Positions 22,891-33,778 of a stretch of DNA of 64,000 nt are shown piece by piece (the first letter of the stretch is position 1; each line of letters begins with the position of its first letter). The position numbers were made by a program, and so were the translations under genes. Location of the stretch: contig NC_053141.1 of the NCBI RefSeq assembly GCF_016808335.1, forward strand, positions 18,793,756-18,857,755. Direction: 5' to 3'. Origin of the DNA: Panicum virgatum (Eukaryota > Streptophyta > Magnoliopsida > Poales > Poaceae). Under the pieces are notes generated by a model that ran no database searches, was not told where the DNA came from, and saw only the letters and a list, made by a program, of their open reading frames with translations.

Positions 22891-24203
22891 CTACAAAGAG
22901 GAAGTAACTCTCTTAGGTACCCAAACTTTCTTGGGTCCTTGAACGTTAGTGACCACATTAGTGACCAAGACTTTTGGCACCCAAATGGCATTCTTTTTAG
23001 CACCATTTATAGGTATACCAACAAATTTTGCACTAACATTGCCATTTGAATTTTTCATAAGCATGTAACTTGAATCAAAGGATATGACTTTCTTGTTGGT
23101 GCAATTTTTCTCAACATGGCCAACCTTCTTGCATTTCTCACAATATGGCTTGCCACTACTCTTCACAAAAGTAGTTTTAGTTTGCACAAAAGCCTTCTTC
23201 CCTTTCTTAGGAATATATCCAAACCCTTGCTTGTTCATGGTGAACTTTTGGCTTGCCCAACAATGATTACACTTTGCTCTACTATCATAGCATTTTCTCA
23301 AATCATTAGTCAAGTAAGTAACCTCTTTCTTTAATAAATCATTTTCCATAATGAGAGATTCATTGCAAGAAGGGTTATCAATTTTAGTGCACAAAGAACT
23401 AGTAGAGCTAGAGCCACAAGATTTATCATCAATTAAATCACAACTAACACCAATGCTCAATGTTGCTTTTCTTTCATGACTAAGCAAGGTATTGTGAGCT
23501 TCCTCAAGCTTCTCATGAGTTTCTTTGAGATTCTCATGAGAAGTCTTTAGCTCCTCATAGGAATTTTGAAGAGAAGTAAACTTCAACTTCAAGTCCTTCA
23601 ACTTAGTCTTTTCCTTTGTCATGAATTCATCGGCATCATTAAGCATTTCAACAAGATCATCATATGAAAATTCATCAAGTTCACCATCTTGTTGTACCTT
23701 TGCACCACCCTTTGGCATAAGACAGTGTGGTGTAGAGAAGAGTGATGGAGCCTTCTTGATGGCGATCCCGGCAACTCCCTTGGATGGCTTGTCGTCATCA
23801 TCATCATCATCATCGGAGCTTGCATCGGAATCCCATTCAACAAAATAAGCTTGGCCATTCTTCTTCTTCTTGATGAACTTCTTCTTCTTCTTTTCATCAT
23901 TTTTCTTGTCCTTTTTCTTATTTGGACAATTGACAATGATATGACCTACTTCACCACAATTGAAGCAAGTCTTGTCCACAAAAGGATTTTTTCTTGATGA
24001 TTGGCCTCTCTTGCCAAAGCTCTTCTTGCTCATCATTCTATTGAATCTCTTGACAAAGAGAGCCATCTCCTCATCCGATTCTTCTTCTTGGCATCCACTT
24101 TCTTCTTCATTTTTGCTATCTTGAGCTTTGAATGCCACACTTTTCTTTTTCATATCAATTTCTCCACCATGAGCTTCATCTTGAGATTTCTTGAACATGT
24201 CAT
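22891..24203 (-). pseudogene. Copia-2 gag, N-terminus deleted
   Basis: Only the C-terminal half of gag remains. It runs from THDMFKKSQDEA-like sequence at the LTR junction (24203) through an acidic stretch, a first zinc knuckle (CFNCGEVGHIIVNC), a Lys-rich run (DKKNDEKKKKKF), a coiled-coil segment (LKLKFTSLQNSYEELKTSHE), a second knuckle (CEKCKKVGHVEKNC) and a C-terminus ending at TAG 22891-22893. Reading continues in the same frame for ten codons to a second TAG (22861-22863) and then protease, so gag and pol were one frame. The capsid domain upstream is missing. Confidence 0.88.
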
Positions 24204-25764
24204 GGATCAAGAACACCGACTAGAGGGGGGGTGAATAGGCGGTTTAAAATCTAAAAGCAATAACACTAGAGAAATTTAATTAGTAACAAAGGAAAGCCCT
24301 ATGTCATGCTATTACTATCTCTAGATGGGTTTGCAACCTAGGGTGACAAGTCACAAATCAAGCTCTAGTAAAGTAAATTGCTCAAAGTAAGAACAAGTAT
24401 TAAGGAGAGCAAGAGAAGTAACCAAGCTTGACACAAGAAATTATCCCGTGGTGTCGATGACTTGCCGGTCACCCCTAATCCACGTTGAGGTGGATTCCAA
24501 GAATCAACCGCTCCTCTATCAAGAACCTCTTGATCTTGAGCCGGCTTGAATCAAGGAACCGCTCCACACCTCGATTCCACTAGAGTTGCTCTTCACCACT
24601 CCGGTGAGGTGAGCACAAAACCTCTCACAACCGAAATCGGGGCTCCTCAACAATCTCCTTGGAGGAGCTCCACGAAATCCACTTCTCCAAGCCGTCTAGG
24701 GAGCGGCAACTCCCAAGAGTAACAAGTTGATGACGCTTGCTTGAAGTATCCCTAATGCCACAAAGCTCAAACTCTTGATGCAATGCACTAGGAAGCTCTC
24801 ACACTCTCAAAAATGCAATCTCTAAGCAAGTGTGTGTGAGAGAGGGGTGCCTTAGCTCTAATGTGTCAAGAATGCTATCCAAATGGCCAAGAGACCCACC
24901 CAATGCCCGGGCATTGGGTATATATAGACATCCCTCCAAAAACTAGCCGTTACACTCTTTTCTGCGAAGTCACGGACCGTCCGCGGTTCAAAAACCGGAC
25001 TGTCCGCCGTTATAAACCAGTGAGTCAGAGTGCATTTAATGTGTGTCAGAACTAGCCGTTAACCCCTGGCGGACCGTCCGCGCCCTAGTGGCGGACCGTC
25101 CGCAGTTAAGAGTTCCAACCCACCAGAGACTAACAACGTCTTTGGAACTACTTTGAGATTAGCCTGCGGACCGTCCGCGCCTCAGGAGCGGACTGTCCGC
25201 AGTTTAACTTTTCAGCCCAAACCAGAGAGACACCCTTTCTGGTACAAAAATGGAATACAGTGGCGGACCGTCCGCCCACCTGGGCCGGACTGTCCGCCAG
25301 CCCACTAGAGCCTATGCAAGCTCTCTGGAACGGTCGCGGACTGTCCGCCCATCAGGTGCGGACTGTCCGCCGTTACTCAGTCAGCTCTCGAACTTAGTCT
25401 ATTTCAAATCTTTTCAAAACGCCGTTAGCCCTCATGTATGCAACTAGACATTTTGAGCAAAATGGCACTAAAGACCCGTCAAGCATGAGTACACAACCCC
25501 TCTTGATAGTACGGCTATCTATCCAACAAATCCGGTCACTTTTCATCCACTAAACGCCTTGTGACCGGTAAAACGCAAAAGCCCTAGTTTATACCTTTGC
25601 CTTGAGTCCGAGCTTTGCTTATCACCTCCAAAACTCCATACGTTCTCAACCAAATCTCTTTCACTTGTGGATCAACCTATACTCATTATCTCAAATGAAT
25701 TCGTTAATCCACAAACCGTTGTCATTAATTACCAAAACTTGAATTAGGGGCCTAGATGCTTTCA
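24204..25764 (-). repeat. Copia-2 5' LTR, lacking its last four bases
   Basis: 1561 bp homologous to 14785-16345. All six differences seen are C/T or G/A. The terminal TGTA of the other LTR is missing here and the sequence passes directly into gag coding sequence at 24203, so the primer binding site is gone. Confidence 0.92.
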
Positions 25765-25769
25765 CGTGG

Positions 25770-26415
25770 CCCTTGCACCAGCGTCCCTACGGACGGGTGG
25801 CGGTGGCGCCCGCGCATCGGTGGTAGGGGCCAGGCGGGGCTCGGCGGCCGGTGGCCCACGCGCCCATGCCCGGGATAGCGGCGGCGGCCGGCGGCCCGCG
25901 TGCCTGCGTGTCTGCCGCGGGCCGGTGTCATGTCTGCGGTGGCGGTCCGATCGCTCGAGCGCCACGGCCTACAAGGCTCGTGGCGGTGGCGGCGCGGCTG
26001 CCAGTGCTCCCGCGGCCTGCAGGGCTCGTGGTTGCGGCGGTGCGGTTGCCAGCATGCCTGAGCGCCCACGGCGGCGGCGACCGTGGCCAGTAGTGTCGGC
26101 AGCGTGACACCTGTTGGGGGTGTCTGGGCTCACACCCGTCTTCAGGACGGTGGTAGCCCGATCTGCGCGCACGTCCTCATGACGGTGGCGATTCGGCACT
26201 TTAGGGCCGACAGCGAGCGGAGGCAGAGCCATCCTAGCATTGCCGCGAGTTGCTCCCAAGGATGGTGGGCATTCGGCACTTTAGGGCCGATGACGAGAGG
26301 TGGCAGAGCCATCCTAGCATCGCCGGTACTGGTGATAGATAGCAATAGGTTGGTTGCAAAAGAACTGATTTCTCACCTTCTTACCCTTAGCTCGGTAGAA
26401 CTCGTGCTGATAATG
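25770..26415 (-). other. Copia-1 leader, part 2
   Basis: GC-rich leader of Copia-1 between Copia-2 and the Copia-1 5' LTR. It contains an imperfect tandem repeat of about 80 bp (CATTCGGCACTTTAGGGCCG at about 26189 and again at 26269). The open frames here are a by-product of GC content. No gene seen. Confidence 0.6.
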
Positions 26416-26710
26416 TGTTAAGAAATCAGTTTGTAGCACTCAGGCACACAGATCACAAACTCAAGAACACAGGAGTGGAAGCACAAGGTAGAGAGGAAGA
26501 GTTTTCAGTATTTCTTTTCTTCACTTTCTAATGTTACAATGGTGAAAGTGACCCCCCCCCCCCCCCCCATTTATAGGGGAGAGGCTGATATGAGAACAAC
26601 CATATTGCAGTATATGAACATTGGACTTTCTCTTCCTCTTCCTCTTCATTTATTTGGCCACACCCAAAATCAATCTTTCACATACTGTAGATTGATTTTG
26701 CTTTACAACA
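26416..26710 (-). repeat. Copia-1 5' LTR
   Basis: 295 bp, the partner of 6438-6720. It has a longer C homopolymer of about 17 (near 26551-26567) and one extra CTTCCT unit. The adjacent internal sequence (TTATCAGCACGAG on the - strand) is where the primer binding site should be. It is not a canonical initiator-Met site (TGGTATCAGAGC), so the primer is uncertain. Confidence 0.9.
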
Positions 26711-26716
26711 TCAGTA

Positions 26717-27107
26717 TCTAATAAGAATACTAACATACAAATGTATTCGAATGTGGAAAAAAGCACCGTTGCGCGCAGGGGAGCTCCGGCCGCGCTACCA
26801 CAACCCTCCCAACTTTCATTGATGGTTCATTAAGCGAGGACCGAGCAGTGCTCGGTTGGTCAGCTGAGAGGGGACTCGTGCTTCCCGCCCGCGGTCGAGC
26901 GCTGAGGCTAACATGATGCCTCATCCGTGTGTCGTGTGCATCCTAAGTCGTATCCTCTCAGAAAAATGGTTGATTAAGCATATATAACTTGTGATATTTG
27001 GCTTAGATTTTAAATACAAATTTTGATATAAAAATTATTTTACAATGTTTTTCAAGTATTTAGTATGAAAATAGAGGTTAAAATCACATAGTACTAAAAA
27101 AAACCTA
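26717..27107. other. Intergenic, nothing recognised
   Basis: Between the Copia-1 TSD and the LINE remnant. GC-rich at first (26760-26900), then AT-rich. No gene, TIR pair or tandem repeat identified. Confidence 0.5.
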
Positions 27108-28240
27108 AGGACTTCCGGTCTTGCTCTCGGCGCAAGCGTGCCATCCTAGCAGGCTGTGATGTCTTGAGAAAAGGTCTGATCAAGAGAGTTTGTGATGGAT
27201 CGACAGCAAGAATCTGGCATGATAGATGGCTGCCAGGTCACTTCACCGACCAACAAGTCGTTGAGAAGGTATCCTATCAGCGATATTTTTTCCCTGTTCA
27301 TGCAAATGCAATCCTCAAGTTATCAGTTATGGCTAGAATAGAGGATTTCTGGGCTTGGGAGAAAGAAAGACACGACAATTACTATGTCAAGTCGGCATAC
27401 CGGCTACAGGAAGACATGCGTGAGACTGGTCTGAACCACGGGCTTCAGAAGAAAGGCAGTGGAATCTGGTTTGGAAACTGGATGTCCCACCAAAAATTTA
27501 GGTATTTTGGTTGCGTGTTCTACATGATTATCTCCCGGTAAGGAAAGAATTGCACCAAAGGCACATTGAACCCACTGCTCATTGTGAAACATGTGAGGCA
27601 GATGAGGAATCAGTAGTGCATGTCCTGTTACATTGCACTGTGGCAAGGATGTTCTGGGAAGAGGCAATGAAGATTGCTGGAGTGAAGTTACCTTGCCTCC
27701 GGCCAGATTCTTGGGCGACAGATTTGATGCAAGACAATGTGTGTTCAAGGAAAGACAGAGCAATGCAATAGTCATTTGTGGGATGTGGTCACATTGGACG
27801 CGAGGAACAGACGTCGCCATGGTGAAGTTGGATTGCCGATTCGCCAAGCAGTTTTGTGGGTGTGTGATACAGCGTTTGATCTTTGGCAAATGCTTCACCC
27901 ACAAAAAGAGCAATCGCCAAGGGTGCTGCCTAGATGGAAACCACCAGAGGAAAGATTGGATCAAATGTAATTCTGACGATGCCTTTTACTCGGATGGAAG
28001 TGGTGCAACAGGAGCTGTTCTACGCGACCACCATGGCTGGTTTAAGGGAGGGTCGGCAAGATGGTACGCTACTTGCATGGATGTGCTAACTATTGAGGCG
28101 CTAGCTTGCAGGGATGGTTTGATTCTAGAGAAGAAAATTGGCACCACAAGAGTGCTACTTGAAACAGACTGTCAAGAACTTGTACTAGTTAGTATCACTA
28201 GTGCTTGCAAAATGAATGTGTTCACTCAAGTTTGGGAAAA
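27108..28240 (+). pseudogene. 5'-truncated L1-type LINE, ORF2 C-terminus
   Basis: Plant non-LTR retrotransposon remnant on the + strand. It starts in the region after RT (GLIKRVCDGSTARIWHDRWLPGHF). A zf-RVT segment follows (RVLHDYLPVRKELHQRHIEPT, AHCETCEADEESVVHVLLHC, with the Cys/His pattern) and then a C-terminal RNase H domain (FYSDGSGATGAVLRDHHGWF, TIEALACRDGL, LLETDCQELV). At least two frame changes (about 27500 and 27760-27970) separate these pieces. All sequence upstream of the finger, including endonuclease and RT, is missing, as is usual for LINE insertions. Confidence 0.8.
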
Positions 28241-28388
28241 CCTCATGATAACACAAACTTTCCTTCTACTTCCTCAATCTCTTCCCATTTTTCCTCCCTT
28301 TTTTCCAACAAAAGGATTAACAGAAGTTGTACATCCTACCATAGCATGAATCATTCCCAATCTCCTGCTGTTTCCTTGGAGAAAATTG

Positions 28389-28478
28389 CATTTTTGGGAC
28401 TCTAAACGTTGCGTTTCGCTAATTTGGGACTTCAAACATCGATTTCGTTAATTTGGGACTTCAAACATCGATTTCGTT
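28389..28478. repeat. 29-bp tandem repeat
   Basis: A 29-bp unit beginning AATTTGGGACTTCAAACATC is present twice without change (28421-28449, 28450-28478), with a degenerate third copy upstream (28389-28420). It lies about 400 bp upstream of RAD21 copy 2. Confidence 0.85.
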
Positions 28479-28584
28479 AAAATGTCCTTTGAAACATTAG
28501 CTCTTTGCTATACATAACATTTGATCCTTTTAATAAATTTGGTAAATTGAAATACATGTATTTGCACCCTCTAGGACCCTACTC

Positions 28585-28595
28585 TATTATAAAAA
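28585..28595 (+). promoter_or_regulatory. Candidate TATA box of RAD21 copy 2
   Basis: TATTATAAAAA about 280 bp before the start codon. It lies just upstream of sequence that resembles the 5' UTR of copy 1 (GGGCCCACCTGTCAATGG here, GGACCCACCTGTTGAC at 1588). Copy 1 has the foldback MITE upstream of the matching stretch. Confidence 0.5.
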
Positions 28596-28869
28596 GGGTA
28601 AGCGCAGCCTCTGGGCCCACCTGTCAATGGTCCTTCCTCAGCCATCCCGCCACAAGCCCACAACGCCCGAAAACTGCGCGCCAAAAGCAGTCTTCAATGT
28701 GGCGCCCTCCCGCCTCCTCGTCTTTCGAAAAACTGCCCTTCCCCACCAAAAACCATTCCCCCCCAAAACAAATCCGCAATCCCATCCCGTGTCCTCTCCC
28801 TCCCGTGCCGCCGCCGCCGCCGCTACCTGACCCCAGCGTCTCCGGGCGAGCCGGAGGGGGTCCGCAAGG

Positions 28870-31800
28870 ATGTTCTACTCACACACGATCCTCGCGCGGA
28901 AGAGCCCGCTGGGCACGGTGTGGATCGCCGCCCACCTCGAGCGCAAGATCAAGAAGCCGCAGATTGAGAGCATCGACATTCCCTCCTACGCAGGTCCGTC
29001 AGCCTCGCCCCTTCCTCGCTCAAAGACGAGTTTTTTTCTTCTCTCGTCAGCCGGTAGAAGAAAACAGGATCTTTTTTCTCTCCCGATTGTTCCTTTGGTA
29101 AGGGATTCTTTGTAGCATCTGGTGGAGGCTAGCGGTGTTCTTTGTGTTCTTGGGGGGAAATGCGGGGGCGATTGGGGTCTCAGCAGGGAAGTCTTGGTTT
29201 TGCGATGGAATCATGGGATGCGATGGGTAAATCGTGCGAGGATTTGGTCCCCAGCCGGCATTCCCCAAGTTAAGGAAAATATTGTTGCCAGCATTTTGGT
29301 TACTGATATGAAAATTCGCGAAAAGAACGGTTCTTGTCACAGGGTGTCTGCAGAAATGCAAAAGAAATATTATTTGGTACTTCACTGTTGAGCGATTCGG
29401 TCTTGTCTTCCGGAATTGGGGCATACCTTGTTGCAATTGTTTAGCATAGGCCGTTTGCACAGATGATGTTGCTTATTTATGGCCAAAGCTAGGATTTTTT
29501 TATTCAGGCATGTACCTGTAGATTATATATGAGATTAATATGTCTGTTACCTCATCTATCATTTCTGGGAAAAATTCCTGTGAAGCAATGTACTATCTGA
29601 AGTTGTTCATGTTTGTCTTGAAGAGTAACCTTTTTTGCACTCAGTTGAACCAAATTCAAGTAGCAAAGTCCTTGTGATTTGGTGAGGTGAAGATTGGGAC
29701 TGGGCATGGGGAAGGTTGGAAGTGACTTCGCGATTTGTTTTGTGGTCACTTGCAAGTTAGAAGCCTTCATTTTAGTTTATTCTTTTTGGGTTTATGCCAT
29801 AATGACCATCTATTGCTATAATTTCGTTGGGAAAGTTTTCTTTTCCCATATCATGTTATCTATTGATGCGATTTCTTAATTCTATCCTACATTCAAGAAT
29901 TTTTGTTGTTACTTCCCTGCTTTTGCCTTTAGTCTTATAATGAAATCGTTTTTTTTCTTTTCAGAGAGTATAATGTTCCCTGAGGTTCCGATTGCTCTAA
30001 GATTATCAGGGCATCTTCTTCTAGGTCTTGTTCGCATTTATTCATGGAAGGTGAACTACCTGTTTCAAGATTGTAATCGAATGGTAACTACAGTCAGAAC
30101 TGCATTTTCTGCTGTCCAAGTCGACCTTCCAGTTGATGCAGACCGTGCTCCATTTGAGTCCATCACACTGCCACCAACATTAAATCTTGATGACTTGAAC
30201 TTGGATGATGCAATTTGTGTGATGGAGTAAGCACTATCTGTTCTTCACATCATTGCTTTGCGCCATGAAATGCAATACTATGGATGTAATATTTTTTTTG
30301 TTCGACTTTCTGCAGGACCCCAGATAGTCATCAGAAAACTCGTGATCAAATTACTCTGTCTGGTAAGGAAAGTTCACTATAGTAAATACTGTTTGCTCTT
30401 TTTTGAAGCAACAAGCAGGGGCACACCCTACCTAAGTTTCTACTCCCTCCATCCCAAATTACTAGTCGTTTTGGCTTTTCTAGATATATCAATTTTGCTA
30501 TGCATCTAGATATATATCATGTCTAGGTGCATAGCAAAAGTGATATATCTAGAAAAGGCAAAATGACTAATAATTTGGGACGGAGGGATTATTAGGTAAA
30601 CAATTTTGAACCACAATTTCTTCATTTAACTATCTCATTGGTGTTGCAGAAGGAGAATATGTGATGATAGAACTTGATGAGGTATTACTCTGCGGCCCTT
30701 TATTTCTTTTTGTTTCTCTCGCAATCATTAAAATTTTACTTCTGCAATTGTGCAGGATGCTAGAGTAGAGCCATCAGCTCCTGGTGCATTATTACACATG
30801 GGGCCTACACCAATGGACGATGAGTACGTGTCTTTTATATATTTTCTCTCTTTCTTTCTTACTTGTGTATTCATGTTGCTTTTGCAATTATGTCCAGGAC
30901 ATTCCCTCCATTCGATGATGGTTTTGGAGCTGATAACAATCGCAATGAAGAAATTCCCATAGATCGTCCCCTAGGCAATTTGCCAGTAGATTCCAATGTA
31001 ATAAATCAGACAGATAAAGCACTAGATCCACCGGAAACAATGCGTGCACATGAGTCTCCTGGCCTGATGTTAACAGAGCCAATACTTGGAAATGATGACC
31101 CCATGGATTTGAACAGTGATCCTTCACCTTTTGTGCAAAACAAGGTTATCACCCCTCCAGTTATTGATGAAACATCTTCTGGTCGACAAGCACCTGAGAG
31201 ATCCAATGCCAATTTACGGACACCAAACACATTTGATGCATTTGCAGATGATGCACTGCCAAATTTTGGTTAGCATTTGTCTCCTTATACACTATGTACC
31301 TGAAGTATTTGTTTCTTTATTCAACTTCACTTGCATTACATTCTAATACCTATTGAAATTTCCCAATTGATGAAACACCTCCTAATCCAACTTTCCTTTT
31401 GCTTTTCTGATTTTAGACACCCAGCTACCTGAATTTCGGCTTGAGCCATCTCCACCTCCAGTACAAGAGAAGGATGATAATAGAAGGCCCAAAGCACAAG
31501 TTAACAAGAGAAAGAGGAAGAGAAGGGTGAAATTTGATGATGAAATTGTGCTCTCCAATGAGTAAGTTTTGATTGACCCTCAACTTTTTTTTAAACATTG
31601 ATTGACCCTCAAATTTGGCATGACAGATGCTTACATGTTAACTTGAGCAAATTTTAGTGTGTAATAACTTGTAATAATGATTTAATTTTCTTGCCTGTAT
31701 TTTTAAATGAAGCAATTGTTTCTCTCTGTTTGATGTATTTTCATATTATTACTGTGTTTGTTGGCCAAAAGATGTATCAATATTCTTGGATGTCAGCATG

Positions 31801-33778
31801 CTAGTATCCAATATGAGCCTTCCTAATGCAGGGGCTGAGTTCCTAGTCTTTATTATCCAATTTGTACTGTATACCTCATACTTTATGATACATGGTGATA
31901 CCTTTGATATACAGCCCAAGTCAAAAGAACTAAAAGTGATCAGGCTTCTATTTTATACAGTGCCATTTATATGTTTTATCAAACAAGTTATATTTTTTAT
32001 ATTGTTTTCTGGTGTATGGAACATATAGCTGGTGGCACTATGCTCACCTTCATAAACTAGTTTGGATGCGCAAAATAATGTCCAAGGTGTATTGTAGAAT
32101 AGTGTTTCCAATTATGTAGTTACGCACTCAAGTGCATTGGCTCTGCTTAGTTGTTTTTACATAAACATGGTGTATCACTGTATGAGTACTGGGGAATATT
32201 CTACACTGCCTCCATCAGCAATTTCTTAAAAAGCTTATTCACAGCTCAATACCCTTCATTGCCATTTGTTTGCACAAGTTCCTTTAGAAATTGGGGTTAA
32301 TGAGTAAATGCTTTAGGGCTCATTCTGTTACAAAATAATTTATCCATATGCTTGTAGCACCAAAATGCTGCATTTGGCAGTGATAAATTCTTGTATGATA
32401 TTATTTTATTGAGGTACTCTTTGATACTTATGACAATTTCATCTTCTCCCGTGCAGCTACATGAGGGAGCAAATTCATGGTGCTGGACTAGATGAGTTGA
32501 TCTGCAAGAGGAGAAAGCTACCCCAAACAGCCCTTGACATGTGGAGATTCAGCAGGACTAACAGAAAGGGCAGCTTCTTGCTAGAACCTGTGCTTCATGG
32601 TAAAGCTTATACGCTTTTTGATTTCTTGGAGGTAGATAGTTTATTCAATCTTACGAAATCATTTCATACCCTGGATTTTTTTTCATTTTTTTCAGGGATG
32701 TGCACTAATCTTCACAAAACCTATGAGAGAAATTTTCCCCGTGTGAGTGGCCTTGATGCTGAGTGTGCATCTGGCGAACCCATGGCTGGTGTAGCAAATG
32801 ATGGTCTGGGTGCACCACCTGAACTGCAGTTCAGCCCAAATTTTTCTGGAACAGCGGATTTACAGTCTGACCATCAGCTCACCACAAACCCTCCAGGAAA
32901 TGCAGATGCACAACATGAACCTTTGCCATCCCCAAAATCACCAGGAGCAGCACCTGATGATGACATGTTGCCTGAGTTGCCCCGATTCTCACCAACGGGT
33001 ATGCCATCTCCAATAAGAGGAAATGACACTCCTTACAAAACTCCTGGTGGAACTGCATCGTCTTGGCTTGGGGGAACGGGTGTTTCTGAAATACCATCAT
33101 CTGGTGGGAACGGAACTGGTGTTTCTGAAATACCATCATCTGGTGGGAACTATTCATTACCCGGACAAAGTACTCGTGATTCGGATCATATGCCATTCCT
33201 GTTTCCAATCAATGAAGATGATGATGATCAACCTGAGATCCCTGGCCTCATGAGTACTCCTGGAGGGGTATCTAGTGTGGGTACTAGAACCACTGGATTA
33301 GGAAGCATGTCTACTAGAACAAGGTAACATATGTTTTTTTTTTGAGGCCGGTAGTGGTATACGTTTGAGCTGGTTGTACCCTTCTTATTTGAGTGGAAGT
33401 TGAGACTTTCAACTATGGCACTGCAGGGCTGTTGCGCTGTTCTTCAAGGATCAGGTGCCTTCACCCTCATCCGATGAGCAGCCTGGAAAATTCAGTTTGA
33501 ACAGAATCTTGGAAGGAAAAGCAAGAAAGCAAGCTGCAAGGATGTTCTTCGAGACAACGGTAACATTTAGAACTGCAGATGTTCTTATTGGATATGCAAT
33601 TGCTATACTTTTACAGCTCTTGGTAGTTTCTCCCTAGTGCTGATTGCGATTTTTATTTTGACTATATAATTTCTTTTAGGTTCTGAAGAGTTATGACTAC
33701 ATTGATGTCCATCAGGAGGAACCATACGGAGATATTGAAATTTCAGTTAAACCCTCGCTCTCTACAGCCAAACTCTGA
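28870..33778 (+). CDS. RAD21: RAD21/SCC1 alpha-kleisin, cohesin subunit (tandem copy 2)
   Basis: Second copy of the cohesin kleisin. Exons: 28870-28993, 29965-30226, 30316-30362, 30650-30681, 30756-30823, 30898-31268, 31417-31561, 32457-32599, 32696-33323, 33427-33559, 33680-33778. Total 2052 nt, open throughout (683 aa). The N-terminal kleisin domain (residues 1-103) is nearly identical to copy 1. The C-terminal winged helix (about 610-683: PGKFSLNRILEGKARKQAA, VLKSYDYIDV) ends TAKL. Separase-like E-T-M-R sits at the site matching E-I-M-R in copy 1. Differences: exon 7 carries a strong basic cluster (NKRKRKRRVKF), probably a nuclear localisation signal, which copy 1 has mostly lost; exon 9 has a 13-residue tandem duplication (GTGVSEIPSSGGN twice). 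Intron 3 holds a Stowaway MITE. RAD21-3/SYN3-like class is inference. Confidence 0.94.
30443..30589. mobile_element. Stowaway MITE in intron 3 of RAD21 copy 2
   Basis: 147 bp, terminal inverted repeats CTCCCTCCATCCCAAATTA / TAATTTGGGACGGAGGGAT, flanked by TA (30441-30442, 30590-30591). The whole element is an almost perfect hairpin (TTTCTAGATATATC.. / ..GATATATCTAGAAAA). Copy 1 has no insertion in its matching intron, so it arrived after the gene duplication. Confidence 0.92.
33073..33150 (+). repeat. 39-bp in-frame coding duplication in RAD21 copy 2
   Basis: The 39-bp unit at 33073-33111 is repeated at 33112-33150 with one visible change (GGAACGGG to GGAACTGG). It encodes the 13-residue unit GTGVSEIPSSGGN twice in the disordered middle of the protein. 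Copy 1 has one related unit (GTGVTEMPQS). Confidence 0.9.

Larger units (their letters stand above)
14781..25764 (-). mobile_element. Young SIRE-like Ty1/copia element Copia-2
   Basis: 10,984 bp inserted in the Copia-1 leader, TSD CGTGG (14776-14780 and 25765-25769). The outer ends are TG..CA. The polypurine tract AAAAAGGGGGAGAT (- strand) abuts the 3' LTR at 16346. Order on the - strand: 5' LTR, truncated gag, pol, palindrome array with TATA, third ORF, 3' LTR. The LTRs match over 1561 bp with six differences seen by eye (about 0.4%). With a commonly used grass LTR rate that is roughly 0.15 million years (inference). The primer site, leader and N-terminal gag are absent, since the 5' LTR runs straight into mid-gag. 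Lineage assigned from the long gag-pol, two zinc knuckles and a third ORF. Confidence 0.92.
6438..26710 (-). mobile_element. Ty1/copia element Copia-1, with nested insertions
   Basis: An old copia element in reverse orientation. The LTRs at 6438-6720 and 26416-26710 begin TGTTAAGAAATCAG and end TTTACAACA, and the 5-bp TSD TCAGT is intact (6433-6437, 26711-26715). A polypurine tract (AAGGGGGAG on the - strand) abuts the 3' LTR at 6721. Domains read right to left: gag, protease, integrase, RT, RNase H. Three insertions interrupt it: solo LTR 9525-11729, hAT MITE 8292-8474, and Copia-2 14781-25764. Without these it would be about 6.9 kb, a normal copia size. The two LTRs differ by roughly 7-8 substitutions plus two indels, so it is older than Copia-2. 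Frameshifts, a deletion in RT and stop codons make it non-autonomous. Confidence 0.9.

Noticed and set aside
25752..26421. Open frames of up to 113 codons near the Copia-1 5' LTR
   Set aside because: Untranslated Copia-1 leader, GC-rich and low complexity.
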